Part shown: one piece after another, positions 56,772 through 64,000 of the stretch
Layout of the letters: every line of letters begins with the position of its first letter
How positions within the stretch are numbered: the first letter of the stretch is position 1
Origin: Planctomycetota bacterium
Lineage (GTDB): Bacteria > Planctomycetota > Planctomycetia > Pirellulales > Pirellulaceae
Direction of reading: 5' to 3'
Length of the DNA: 64,000 nt
Assembly: GCA_017303505.1 (NCBI GenBank)
Contig: JAFLCP010000021.1
Span: 1 to 64,000 of the forward strand
Program-made: the position numbers and the translations under genes
The notes under the pieces: model-generated
Database searches by the model: none
What the model was told of the DNA's origin: nothing
What the model saw: only the letters and a program-made list of their open reading frames with translations

Positions 56772-57050
56772 GGTGTATGCAGCAAGTCCATTCCTTCCAC
56801 ACCTCACCGTCTGTACTCGCGCTCCATCTCTAACGCGGTTGACACGCCAAATAACCGACTTGCGCAACACACCGTGGAGTTGACGCGTCGTCGTGCCCTC
56901 TCGCGTTTTGTACGTCCTCGCTACTACAATTGCACGTCCGCTCCACGGTGTGTTACGCGAATCGGGTTATCGGCTGGTTTACTCGCGCAAAAAGAAATAT
57001 CAAAGCTGATGTAGCATCGTTGTAAGATAGATTCGCTTCACACCCTACAA
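56768..57050. repeat. inverted-repeat element, copy 4 (~283 bp)
   Basis: Left terminus GTAGGGTGTATGCAGCAAG contains the toxin stop codon; right terminus GATTCGCTTCACACCCTACAA ends one base before the stop codon of the convergent beta-propeller gene. The inner loop is ~25 bp longer than in copies 1-3 (a GTCCTCGCTACTACAATTGCAC stretch near 56927-56948 looks inserted or duplicated). It may work as a bidirectional terminator for the two convergent genes. Confidence 0.9.
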
Positions 57051-57971
57051 CTACTTCAATGGCATGCCTGGTTCGGTCTTGCCATTAGTGGTCAAGATCT
57101 GAAAATGATGTACGCCAGCAGCAAAAGGATGCTCACTGGTCCAGACGATTTTCTTGTCCGCATTCACCTCAACCATCGAAACACCTTTCATCGCCGCATG
57201 ACTGCCGACAACGGTATTCCCACTGGCCAAACGTTGGCAGCCGCAAGGATCTTTGAACAGCCCATTCACATCTTGATTGTTCACCTGCCACACAATCTCA
57301 CCCGCTTGATTGATCTCGATGACTTTGTTGCCATGCGTCAATGAGATCAACGTATTGCCATTATCCAAACGAATCGCCGTAAATGGCCAATTCTCTGCGG
57401 GCCCGCCACCGATCGATTCCAAATCGGTCTTGAATGTTCGCACCACTTCGCCATCAGGCGAATACTCTTTTACAGCGAACGCCAACAAATGTGGCACCAG
57501 ATAATTACCGTTACGCAACTGTCGCGCCATTCGAGTCTGCATGTGAGCATTGTCGGTTTCAGGCTGCAATGGAAATTCATTGCGAATAACTTTTGCCTCA
57601 CTGTCAAACTCTAACAAGCGCGGCTTTGCCCCTAACTCGGTAATCAACGTGTTACCGTTGTATAGTTTCTGAGCTGTGCCGATTTCTTTGTTAGCAGGAT
57701 CAAGCGCATAACTCCACAACTGCTTGCCAGCGCGATCCACTTCTTCAACTCGATTGCTGTAAGCCAAAAGCACATTACCGTTGGGCAACACGAACCCATC
57801 GCGAGATCCACCAGCGTACTCCCAAATGACTTGATCGTTTTCGTCGATAATCGCCGTCTTGCCTCCCAACACCAAATACGAATGCTTGATGATTTCTTGA
57901 GCGACTAACATCGGCGTGAGACTACCCCAAACGATGATGGCAACTGCGCAGCGACAAAGCAGGTTCTTCAT
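57051..57971 (-). CDS. exported beta-propeller (PQQ/arylsulfotransferase-like) protein
   Basis: 306 aa from ATG 57971; the frame extends upstream through the GACAGGGGACTGTC repeat zone and is not used. A signal peptide (MKNLLCRCAVAIIVWGSL... LVAQ) is followed by repeated blades of the form GKTAIIDENDQVIWEYAGGSRDG, PNGNVLLAYSNRVEEVDRAGKQLWSY, LDNGNTLISLTHGNKVIEINQAG, LASGNTVVGS. The sequence G-N-T/V-L and E-V/I-x-x-x-G-x-x-V/L-W repeats are typical of PQQ-like/NHL-type propellers. No catalytic residue can be named. Related planctomycete proteins are secreted and unstudied. The stop codon touches repeat copy 4. Confidence 0.8.
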   Translation of the reverse strand: MKNLLCRCAVAIIVWGSLTPMLVAQEIIKHSYLVLGGKTAIIDENDQVIWEYAGGSRDGFVLPNGNVLLAYSNRVEEVDRAGKQLWSYALDPANKEIGTAQKLYNGNTLITELGAKPRLLEFDSEAKVIRNEFPLQPETDNAHMQTRMARQLRNGNYLVPHLLAFAVKEYSPDGEVVRTFKTDLESIGGGPAENWPFTAIRLDNGNTLISLTHGNKVIEINQAGEIVWQVNNQDVNGLFKDPCGCQRLASGNTVVGSHAAMKGVSMVEVNADKKIVWTSEHPFAAGVHHFQILTTNGKTEPGMPLK

Positions 57972-58054
57972 GGGAAAGCTTTCTGAAATGAGATGAGCTG
58001 GAGGGGAGGGACTTAAATGGTGTGGATACAGACATACAACCACTGCGGGCGAAC

Positions 58055-58183
58055 TAGACAGAGGACTGTCGAGCAACACAGGAATCGGAACTCGACAGGG
58101 GACTGTCGAGCTACGTCGGGATCGGGAGACGACAGGGGACTGTCGCTTTACGATCGGAATTCGGCAGAGGACTGCCGAGCTAC
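58055..58183. repeat. four-unit array of GACAGGGGACTGTC-type hairpins
   Basis: Units at about 58055-58076, 58091-58114, 58127-58151 and 58160-58183 with ~36-bp spacing. Each contains an inverted pair such as CGACAG / CTGTCG or CGGCAG / CTGCCG around GGGA or AGGA, usually followed by AGCTAC. Compensating changes (GACAG/CTGTC against GGCAG/CTGCC) show the pairing is kept. The last unit abuts the nrnA stop. Between nrnA and the start of the beta-propeller gene. Confidence 0.8.
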
Positions 58184-59172
58184 GACTGCATCGCTTTGCG
58201 AGTGGCAGCTAGAACGGCTTCGCGCACCGTAGCCAGATTACCTTCCAGAAATGCTCCTGCAGCTGCTCGGTGACCACCGCCACCAAAACTGCGAGCAAGT
58301 TGATTGCAATCGACATGACAACGGCTGCGAAAACTGATCTTGAATCCACCCTTAAGCTGTTCGATGAAAATCAATGCAACTTTCGTACCCGAAATAGCCA
58401 AGGTCAAGTTAATAGCATCTTCAGTATCCGAAGGGAGAGCACCTGTCTCGCTAAAATCTTCCTTGAGCACGTAAGTATGCATCAACGTGCCATCAAGCTC
58501 TGATTCAGTTCGAGACAAAATGCGGCCACGCAAGCGAACACGCCCCAGAGTGTCGCGTTCGTATAAATCGCCATAAATTGCGCTCGGGCTCGCGCCCGCT
58601 TCCACCAAATCGGCAATCACGCGGTAAGTGTCCGATGTGGTCGACGCAAAACGGAACCAACCTGTATCGGTCGCAACAGCAGCATACAAGGCAGTCGCCA
58701 TCGCCTTGGTAATCGGCACCTTGAGATGTTGAGCAAAGCGAGTCACCAGCGAACCGGTGGCCTCAGAACTGGTGTCCTTAAAAAACTCCGCGCCAAGTTC
58801 ATCTTCACCCACATGATGATCGATGACCAACTTGGCTCCCTTACTGCGGCGGAGCACGTCACCCATAGGGCCTAACTGGGCCCATGCGCTCGTATCCAAA
58901 ATGATGATACATTCGGGTTTCAATTCGTCACTGCGAACATGCTCACCCAAAATTTGAATGGACTCGTGTGGATCCAAGAAGCTAAGACCAGGTGGCGTGG
59001 GATGTCCGTTGACGATCGTTACGTTCTTGCCCAGTTGGCGCAAGATCCCCGCCATTCCCAACTCACTTCCCAATGCATCGCAGTCCGGGCGAATATGACT
59101 GGTCAAAACAAAATTCTGAAATCCGGCGATTCTCTCCGCCAAACGATCCCAGTCGATACTCATAGGTACCAT
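58180..59172 (-). CDS. nrnA: DHH/DHHA1 phosphoesterase, NrnA-like oligoribonuclease/PAP phosphatase
   Basis: 330 aa from ATG 59172 (GGAA five to six bases ahead); ATG 59163 is also possible. N-terminal DHH domain with HIRPDCDALGSELG, IIILDTSAW and the DHH motif in LVIDHHVGEDE; C-terminal DHHA1 with FGGGGHRAAAGAFLEG. All metal-binding positions are present. Such enzymes degrade very short RNAs (nanoRNAs) and 3'-phosphoadenosine 5'-phosphate in the cytoplasm. In many bacteria nrnA lies near rbfA-truB-ribF; here ribF follows on the same strand (upstream by 160 bp) while rbfA is 32 kb away. Confidence 0.93.
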   Translation of the reverse strand: MVPMSIDWDRLAERIAGFQNFVLTSHIRPDCDALGSELGMAGILRQLGKNVTIVNGHPTPPGLSFLDPHESIQILGEHVRSDELKPECIIILDTSAWAQLGPMGDVLRRSKGAKLVIDHHVGEDELGAEFFKDTSSEATGSLVTRFAQHLKVPITKAMATALYAAVATDTGWFRFASTTSDTYRVIADLVEAGASPSAIYGDLYERDTLGRVRLRGRILSRTESELDGTLMHTYVLKEDFSETGALPSDTEDAINLTLAISGTKVALIFIEQLKGGFKISFRSRCHVDCNQLARSFGGGGHRAAAGAFLEGNLATVREAVLAATRKAMQS

Positions 59173-59332
59173 CACATTCCACTAAAAAACTCGTAAAACG
59201 AAGCGACACACGCGACCCAAATAGGACACACTCTTTTTTGTTGCCCTAACTATAGTACCCTCATCGCCGCATGATCACCAGCACCGAAGGGGAGGGGAAA
59301 GGGTGCTAGTCACTGAGGAAATTCAAGTTTTC

Positions 59333-60277
59333 CTAGACTTTTGCTAACTGGGCCGCCTGGGCGATATCACGCTGCAATTGCTCGCGCAGCTCTTCGACAT
59401 TGGCGAAACGGCGAACGTCTCTAATTCGGTCCTGAAACTCAATACTCACGCTGTTCCCGTAAATGTCCCCCTGAAACCCTATCAAATGAGCCTCTACCTT
59501 CAAATGACTTTCGCCATAGGTTGGGTTCGGACCAATATGAACTGCGGCAGGATAAAATCGTCCCCCAACTTCGGCCATGGCGACATAGACACCGCTACCT
59601 GGAATCAAGGTTTCGACGTCGACTAAATTAGCGGTAGGAAATCCCAGATCGCGCCCACGCTGCGCTCCCACCCCTACACGACCTACAATGGAGTAGGGTG
59701 CAGTCAAGCAGCGATTTGCGGTCGCCACATCACCCCGTTGCAGTAACTCGCGCACCCGACTGCTGGAAACCACTTGTGACTCCGCTTGAGTCATGGCAAC
59801 GACATCCAGCGTCATTTGATTTAGGGCTACCAGCTTTTGAAGTGTTTCGATATTCCCTTGCCGATCTTTTCCAAAGAAGAAATTTTCACCTTCAACGATC
59901 GCTTTGGCCTTTAGACACTCCACAACGATCTTCTGAAAAAACTCTTCCGCACTCCACTCAAGCGTCGAGCGTTGAGTGGGATAAGCAATAACCCAATCCA
60001 CCCCCAATCGTCTCAACAATTCTGTCCGCCGCTCAAACGTTGTCAACTTAGGCGGCATGATATCGGGGCGCAACAGAGCTAGGGGAGCAGGATCAAAAGT
60101 CAAGACAACGGCGGGCCCGGCCACTTTTCGAGCCGCTTGCACCAGACGCTCGATAAGTTGTGCATGCCCACAATGAACACCATCAAAGTTGCCTATCGCC
60201 AAAGCTCCCTGCATACACGAAGAAGGTAAGCTCTGCATGTCGCGCAGCAATCGCTTCTCGTGATAGGTCGCACTCAA
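59333..60277 (-). CDS. ribF: bifunctional riboflavin kinase / FAD synthetase
   Basis: 314 aa. N-terminal FAD synthetase with GNFDGVHCGHAQL (the GxFDGxHxGH nucleotidyltransferase motif) and VSSSRVRELLQRGD; C-terminal riboflavin kinase with GRDLGFPTANLVDVE and the VYVAMAEVGGRFYPAAVHIGPNPTYG strand region, plus VEAHLIGFQGDIYG. It turns riboflavin into FMN and FAD in the cytoplasm. Located 160 bp before nrnA on the same strand, so the two may share a transcript. The half copy of the inverted-repeat element sits at its 5' side. Confidence 0.95.
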   Translation of the reverse strand: MSATYHEKRLLRDMQSLPSSCMQGALAIGNFDGVHCGHAQLIERLVQAARKVAGPAVVLTFDPAPLALLRPDIMPPKLTTFERRTELLRRLGVDWVIAYPTQRSTLEWSAEEFFQKIVVECLKAKAIVEGENFFFGKDRQGNIETLQKLVALNQMTLDVVAMTQAESQVVSSSRVRELLQRGDVATANRCLTAPYSIVGRVGVGAQRGRDLGFPTANLVDVETLIPGSGVYVAMAEVGGRFYPAAVHIGPNPTYGESHLKVEAHLIGFQGDIYGNSVSIEFQDRIRDVRRFANVEELREQLQRDIAQAAQLAKV

Positions 60278-60317
60278 TGTTCAGTCCTGTCTTAATCTGC
60301 TTGATCGGTTTTTGAAT

Positions 60318-60435
60318 TTGTAGGGTGTGTGAAGCAAGTGCATCTTGCGTAACGTCCACACCAAACGTCATCTCGTTTTTCTATTTCGTTCGAATCCCAA
60401 AACAATCCCACTTGCGTAACACACAGTGTGTTGGA
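60318..60435. repeat. half copy of the inverted-repeat element
   Basis: TTGTAGGGTGTGTGAAGCAAG at 60318 and CCACTTGCGTAACACACAG at about 60407 are the left terminus and the inner-left arm. The right half is missing and its place is taken by short GTGCATTGGAC repeats (60441-60470). It stands upstream of ribF. Confidence 0.75.
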
Positions 60436-60567
60436 CACCCCGTGCATTGGACGCACCGTGCATTGGACTCGCAGCGAGTTGGCCTCACCACCCGCAACAG
60501 ACTGTTTTCACCATCGGGCTTTCATTATATACCGACTTCCGATTCTGGGGACGGCAATTCATCCTCC

Positions 60568-61458
60568 CTAACCGAACTGCCCTCGATATTGCCCAAAAGC
60601 TTGCGGTAAAGCGGCAATTATGTCTGTCGCGAGTACCGATTCGCCACCCAATTTGGAATGGGCGATATCGCCTGCGGCCCCATGCAGATAAACCCCTAAT
60701 ACGGCCGCGTCGAATGCCGAAAGCCCTTGACCGATCAACGCGGTGATGACACCCGTTAACACATCACCACTTCCGCCGCTGGCCATCGCCGGATTACCAG
60801 TGGTGTTCTCATAATGTTGTCGACCATCAGTTACCCACGTTCGATGCCCCTTGAGCACTAGGGTTGCCTGAGTTCTCCGCGCCAATTCAATGGCTGCGTT
60901 CTTCTGTCCGTTGCGATCCGCGCTCGACACGCCACTGAGACGTTGCATTTCACCTGGATGTGGTGTCAAGACGCGCGGGGCAGGGGAGGGGAGTCGGCTC
61001 CATGCAGAGTCAGCTGCCAAATTGTTTAAGCCATCTGCATCGAGCACAATGGGCAAGTCTGCCTCGCGCCAAACCTGGGACACCAAACGACACAAAGACT
61101 CACTTTGCCCCATACCTGGTCCGAGTGCAAAAACATCCGCGCGCCCTATCCATGCGTGAATTATGCTCCACGCTCTTTCATCCATCTTGCCTTGCTCATC
61201 AGGCAAAGCGATCACCATGTAGACGGGACAAAACTGCGCCACGGTTTCTAAACAACGATCTGGAACCGCCACGGTTGCTAAGCCAATACCGCTTCTCAAA
61301 GCACCTTGAGCAGCTAATGAAATAGCCCCACTCATACCGCGACCGCCGCCGATCAGCAATGCATGACCATAGGAGCCCTTGTGGCCTGTTGCCTCGCGTC
61401 TTGTGAACGATGGCAGTTGCGTGACCGACGGCGTCAGCGGAGTTATTTCCTCATTCAT
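60568..61458 (-). CDS. nnrD: ADP-dependent NAD(P)H-hydrate dehydratase
   Basis: 296 aa. The ribokinase-like fold of the YjeF C-terminal family: GHKGSYGHALLIGGGRGMSGA at the start, LALGPGMGQS near the middle, LTPHPGEMQRLSG and GSGDVLTGVITALIGQG. It repairs damaged NADHX and NADPHX with ADP. The usual N-terminal epimerase domain (NnrE) is absent, so the epimerase is probably encoded elsewhere. It begins three bases after larB ends on the same strand. A Pro/Ser insertion (SRLPSPAPRVL) is encoded by GGGCAGGG/GGGGAGGG DNA at 60978-60990. Confidence 0.92.
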   Translation of the reverse strand: MNEEITPLTPSVTQLPSFTRREATGHKGSYGHALLIGGGRGMSGAISLAAQGALRSGIGLATVAVPDRCLETVAQFCPVYMVIALPDEQGKMDERAWSIIHAWIGRADVFALGPGMGQSESLCRLVSQVWREADLPIVLDADGLNNLAADSAWSRLPSPAPRVLTPHPGEMQRLSGVSSADRNGQKNAAIELARRTQATLVLKGHRTWVTDGRQHYENTTGNPAMASGGSGDVLTGVITALIGQGLSAFDAAVLGVYLHGAAGDIAHSKLGGESVLATDIIAALPQAFGQYRGQFG

Positions 61459-61461
61459 TGC

Positions 61462-62337
61462 TTAGCAACCTCGCTCTTTAATGCGTCGGCAAATCAACCC
61501 AGCCACGTAGCCCCCTTTGAATCCACCATCAATATTCACTGTGGTCACGCCTGCTGCGCAACTGCTGAGCATCGAGAGCATGGTAGTGATCCCTTGCAAG
61601 TTGGCTCCATAGCCAATACTGGTAGGTACTGCGATAACGGGAACTGAAACCAACCCTCCTACGACACTCGCCAAGGCTCCCTCCATGCCGGCCACCACTA
61701 CCAGCACATCAGCTCGGCGAATCCAATCGAGTTTGGCGAGCAAGCGAAATGGGCCTGCCACACCGCAATCGATGACCTGAAAGCTCTGAAAGCCCATCCA
61801 GGCCAGCGTTTGGGCCGCCTCTTCGGCGATTGCGATGTCGGTCGTCCCAGCGGCCAGAATACCCACCAACGGCTCGGCGAGCCCCTGGGAGGCCTCAAGG
61901 GGCTCAGAACGGGGTAGGGGAGGGGAGTCTGCGGATGGATTTTTGGCAGAAAACGTGAAATTTCGCTCGTTTTCAATAGGGCGCTGGGCCAACCGCAGCG
62001 TGCGAGCTCGGGAATGGAAAAAATGGTGCTCAAATCGCCCAGAAACGGCGGCTGCAATCTCCCGGTCCACTCGCGTTACCAAGACTTCCTCGGTATCGAG
62101 CAGCAACCGCCGGGCAGCGATTTCGATTTGTTCAGCGGTCTTGCTTTGGCCGAAAATTACCTCAGGAAAACGGCACCGACGCTGCCGATCCCGATCAGCC
62201 ATCACTCCACCCTCGCTGGACAACTGGGCAGCCAAAACCCGCTCCGCGAATTCGATCCAAGAAATGGTTCCAGCAGCAGCTTCGGCAGTCCAAGCGGCCA
62301 CTTGTTGAGAAAATTCGGGGGAGGATTCTGGTTTCAT
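61462..62337 (-). CDS. larB: nickel-pincer cofactor biosynthesis protein LarB
   Basis: 291 aa. The PurE/AIR-carboxylase-like fold of LarB with GILAAGTTDIAIAEEAAQTLAWMG, VVVAGMEGALASVVGGLV, PTSIGYGANLQGITTMLSMLSSCAAGVTTVNIDGGFKGGYVAG; YKTRDQ-type sequence is replaced by FPEVIFGQSKT near residue 57. LarB carboxylates nicotinate adenine dinucleotide in the cytoplasm to begin the nickel-pincer nucleotide used by lactate racemase-type enzymes. No larA, larC or larE lies in the window. A loop DSPPLPRSEPLEAS in the middle carries GGGTAGGG/GGGGAGGG DNA (61912-61924). Confidence 0.93.
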   Translation of the reverse strand: MKPESSPEFSQQVAAWTAEAAAGTISWIEFAERVLAAQLSSEGGVMADRDRQRRCRFPEVIFGQSKTAEQIEIAARRLLLDTEEVLVTRVDREIAAAVSGRFEHHFFHSRARTLRLAQRPIENERNFTFSAKNPSADSPPLPRSEPLEASQGLAEPLVGILAAGTTDIAIAEEAAQTLAWMGFQSFQVIDCGVAGPFRLLAKLDWIRRADVLVVVAGMEGALASVVGGLVSVPVIAVPTSIGYGANLQGITTMLSMLSSCAAGVTTVNIDGGFKGGYVAGLICRRIKERGC

Positions 62338-62440
62338 CTCAGCTTTGATCCGTGGTTGTCAATTTTGCCATTCTGTCCCACAATTTGAATCCGTTGCGTT
62401 TTGGCAGATTTTTGGCAGTTTCAAATCGGGTATTACGTTT

Positions 62441-63655
62441 ATGACTTCCTGTGTGTTGGCCTACTCCGGTGGATTGGATACGTCGGTCATTCTGGGCTGG
62501 TTGATGGAGAAAGGCTACGAAGTACACGCTGTGTATGTGGATCTTGGCCAACCTTGCGAAGACCGCCAAGCCATTTTAGACAAAGCAAAGAAGATCGGGG
62601 CTGCCTCCTCCCGAATTGTGGACGCTCGCGAAGAACTTTGTCGCGATTTTGCGTTTCCCGTTCTTTCCTGGCAAGCCAAGTACGAAGGGATGTATTTGCT
62701 GGGTACCTCCATCGCTCGACCTTTGATCTCGAAAGTCTGCTTGCAAGTTGCACGCGAAGTGGGCGCACGTGCTTACGCTCACGGAGCGACAGGCAAAGGT
62801 AACGACCAATGCCGATTCCAACTCGCTGCCGAAGCATTAGAACCAGGCATCAAGGTCATCGCACCGTGGCGCATCAAGGAGTTCCGTGATCGCTTCCCAG
62901 GTCGCACGGCGATGATTGAATATTGCGAACAGAACGACATCCCAGTCAAAGCCACAACTCGCAAACCTTACTCGTCCGACGAAAACTGCCTTCACATCAG
63001 CTATGAAGCGGGTTCGCTGGAAGAACTGGATGTGTGCGGTGTTGAACTGGTCGACTTCGGTATGACCATCAGTCCGCAAGAAGCACCCGACAAGCAAGAA
63101 GAAGTTGTTATCGCATTCGAGAAGGGCGTGCCCGTAGCAGTCAATGGCAAGAAGCTCAACGCACTTGATATCGTGCAAACACTCAATACCATTGGCGGAC
63201 GCAATGGCGTCGGTCGAATCGACGTTGTCGAAAACCGATTTGTCGGTATGAAGAGCAGGGGAGTATATGAAGCCCCTGGTATGACCATTCTTTACTATGC
63301 AGCAGCCCAACTTGAACAGCTCACACTCGACCGCGATCTAACACACTTACGAGATCGCCTCAGCCCTGAGATCGCCGAAATGGTTTATTACGGCTATTGG
63401 TACCATGCCAAGATGGACGCGTTGATGGCTTTCATCCGTCAAAGCCATGAAGTGGTCACCGGCGAAGTTACGATCAAGCTCTACAAAGGCAACATCAATA
63501 TTTCGAAACGCACTTCACCCCAGAGTTTGTACAAAGCAGATATTGCGACGATGGAAGGTGGCGGAAGCTATAACCAAGATGATGCTGAAGGCTTTATGCG
63601 CATTCAAGGCTTGCCAAGCCGCGTTCAAGCAAGCGTTCGCCCACGCCAATACTAA
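62441..63655 (+). CDS. argG: argininosuccinate synthase
   Basis: 404 aa from ATG 62441; the frame is open from 62345, but the family begins with MTSCVLAYSGGLDTSVI. The ATP pyrophosphatase loop is SGGLDTS at residues 9-15. Further signatures: AYAHGATGKGNDQCRFQLA, KPYSSDENCLHISYEAG, GRNGVGRIDVVENRFVGMKSRGVYE. It joins citrulline and aspartate in arginine synthesis. It is divergent from larB and followed by a strong terminator, so it is probably monocistronic. Confidence 0.97.
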   Translation: MTSCVLAYSGGLDTSVILGWLMEKGYEVHAVYVDLGQPCEDRQAILDKAKKIGAASSRIVDAREELCRDFAFPVLSWQAKYEGMYLLGTSIARPLISKVCLQVAREVGARAYAHGATGKGNDQCRFQLAAEALEPGIKVIAPWRIKEFRDRFPGRTAMIEYCEQNDIPVKATTRKPYSSDENCLHISYEAGSLEELDVCGVELVDFGMTISPQEAPDKQEEVVIAFEKGVPVAVNGKKLNALDIVQTLNTIGGRNGVGRIDVVENRFVGMKSRGVYEAPGMTILYYAAAQLEQLTLDRDLTHLRDRLSPEIAEMVYYGYWYHAKMDALMAFIRQSHEVVTGEVTIKLYKGNINISKRTSPQSLYKADIATMEGGGSYNQDDAEGFMRIQGLPSRVQASVRPRQY

Positions 63656-63767
63656 GCCGATCGCTGCGGCTCTCGGCGATCTCTACCACTGCACTTGTAT
63701 CGGTGCCGTGCCTTAGAGACACCGAGGCTCAGAGACACCGAGGATTTGCGGGCATCCCATCACACTC

Positions 63768-63803
63768 AAAAGGTTCGTTCGATCGTTCGAACGAACCTTT
63801 TTT
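63768..63803. terminator. bidirectional rho-independent terminator between argG and the last gene
   Basis: Perfect 15-bp inverted repeat AAAAGGTTCGTTCGA (63768-63782) / TCGAACGAACCTTTT (63787-63801) with a four-base loop and T-runs on either side. It serves argG (top strand) and the convergent partial gene (bottom strand), whose stop codon touches it. Two copies of AGAGACACCGAGG lie just before (63714-63743). Confidence 0.9.
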
Positions 63804-64000
63804 AACGTATCCATTCACCATCGTTAAGCACTTCGCCACCGCTGGGCGTGATGAGTGCACGAAACGTTGAGCCGGCAAGTCGTTCGGGCAAGATTGCCGA
63901 TTTCCCATCAACGGTCGCCACCACTGCACCACCTTGATGATTGCCGCCTACCGAGTCCTTGCCTGCTGCATTGATTTGAAATTTCAACTTCGCCACATCG
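63802..64000 (-). CDS. 3' part of an unidentified gene (runs off the window)
   Basis: The last 64-66 codons of a minus-strand frame ending at TAA 63802-63804, directly against the terminator. It reads DVAKLKFQINAAGKDSVGG, VVATVDGKSAILPERLAG and ALITPSGGEVLNDGEWIR. A GTG at 63994-63996 could be a start, but there is no ribosome-binding sequence within the few bases left, so it more likely continues upstream. No family recognised. Confidence 0.5.
   Translation of the reverse strand, partial: DVAKLKFQINAAGKDSVGGNHQGGAVVATVDGKSAILPERLAGSTFRALITPSGGEVLNDGEWIR

Noticed and set aside
53301-57050. Insertion sequences with transposase
   Set aside because: The ~260-bp elements have no open reading frame long enough for a transposase and none is present between them.
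58055-58183. CRISPR-like array
   Set aside because: Only four units, imperfect palindromic repeats separated by ~14 bp rather than ~30-bp unique spacers, and no cas genes.
1-64000. tRNA, rRNA, riboswitches and prophage
   Set aside because: No tRNA-like T-loop/acceptor combination, rRNA stretch, known riboswitch core or phage structural gene was noticed on either strand by eye; a covariance-model scan would be decisive.

Overview
The window looks like chromosomal DNA of a planctomycete, most likely of the Pirellulales/Pirellulaceae type. The grounds are gene families close to signature for that phylum: a large secreted cytochrome c / PA14 / DUF1592-DUF1588-DUF1585 protein followed directly by a DUF1552 protein, a second planctomycete-type membrane cytochrome with a DUF2231 domain, two ECF-sigma plus Ser/Thr-kinase gene pairs, and many long secreted proteins of unknown function. 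Base composition is close to balanced. No rRNA, tRNA, CRISPR array, transposase or prophage gene was recognised.

Layout. 1-560: an imperfect tandem repeat and a frameshifted relic of an isoprenylcysteine-methyltransferase-like gene. 0.8-2.5 kb: periplasmic thioredoxin-like protein and CcdA/DsbD-like membrane protein. 2.5-13 kb: S9 peptidase, priA, nadD, an unknown gene, a transglutaminase-like lipoprotein, a Nudix hydrolase and glnS. 13-19 kb: Na+/solute symporter, then the DUF1592-type cytochrome and DUF1552 protein. 19-24 kb: ECF sigma/kinase pair 1 on the minus strand, a divergent 592-aa unknown protein with an HDVWGH motif, and an SPFH protein. 24-33 kb (minus strand): yebC, an HhH-type DNA glycosylase-like gene, rbfA, infB, nusA and a ketosynthase homologue that has lost its active-site Cys and one His. 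33-38 kb: secretin-like exported protein and two overlapping membrane-anchored vWA proteins. 38-45 kb: rpmE, prfA-prmC, glyS, two exported proteins and one unknown.

45.6-53.3 kb is the most interesting stretch. Six tightly packed co-directional genes encode an ECF sigma factor, a zinc-finger transmembrane Ser/Thr kinase, an unknown 198-aa protein, a divergent Hsp90-type ATPase, an all-helical TPR-like protein and a DUF4262 plus DUF2314/DUF2185-like protein. The last three genes overlap by four bases each. This reads as a signal-regulated chaperone/co-chaperone module of unknown purpose.

53.3-60.5 kb is accessory in character. Four full copies and one half copy of an unnamed ~260-bp inverted-repeat element separate a fatty-acid desaturase, an alpha/beta hydrolase, a ParDE-type toxin-antitoxin pair and a beta-propeller protein. 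In two places the element's terminal repeat supplies the stop codon of the gene before it. The window ends with nrnA, ribF, nnrD, larB, argG and the 3' part of an unidentified gene.

On a larger scale, GGGNAGGG octamers, the form of the E. coli FtsK-orienting KOPS, occur at nine loci on the top strand and only two were found by eye on the bottom strand. They occur both inside and between genes and regardless of gene direction. This may mark the direction toward the replication terminus. All calls come from reading the sequence and conceptual translations; no database search was run.
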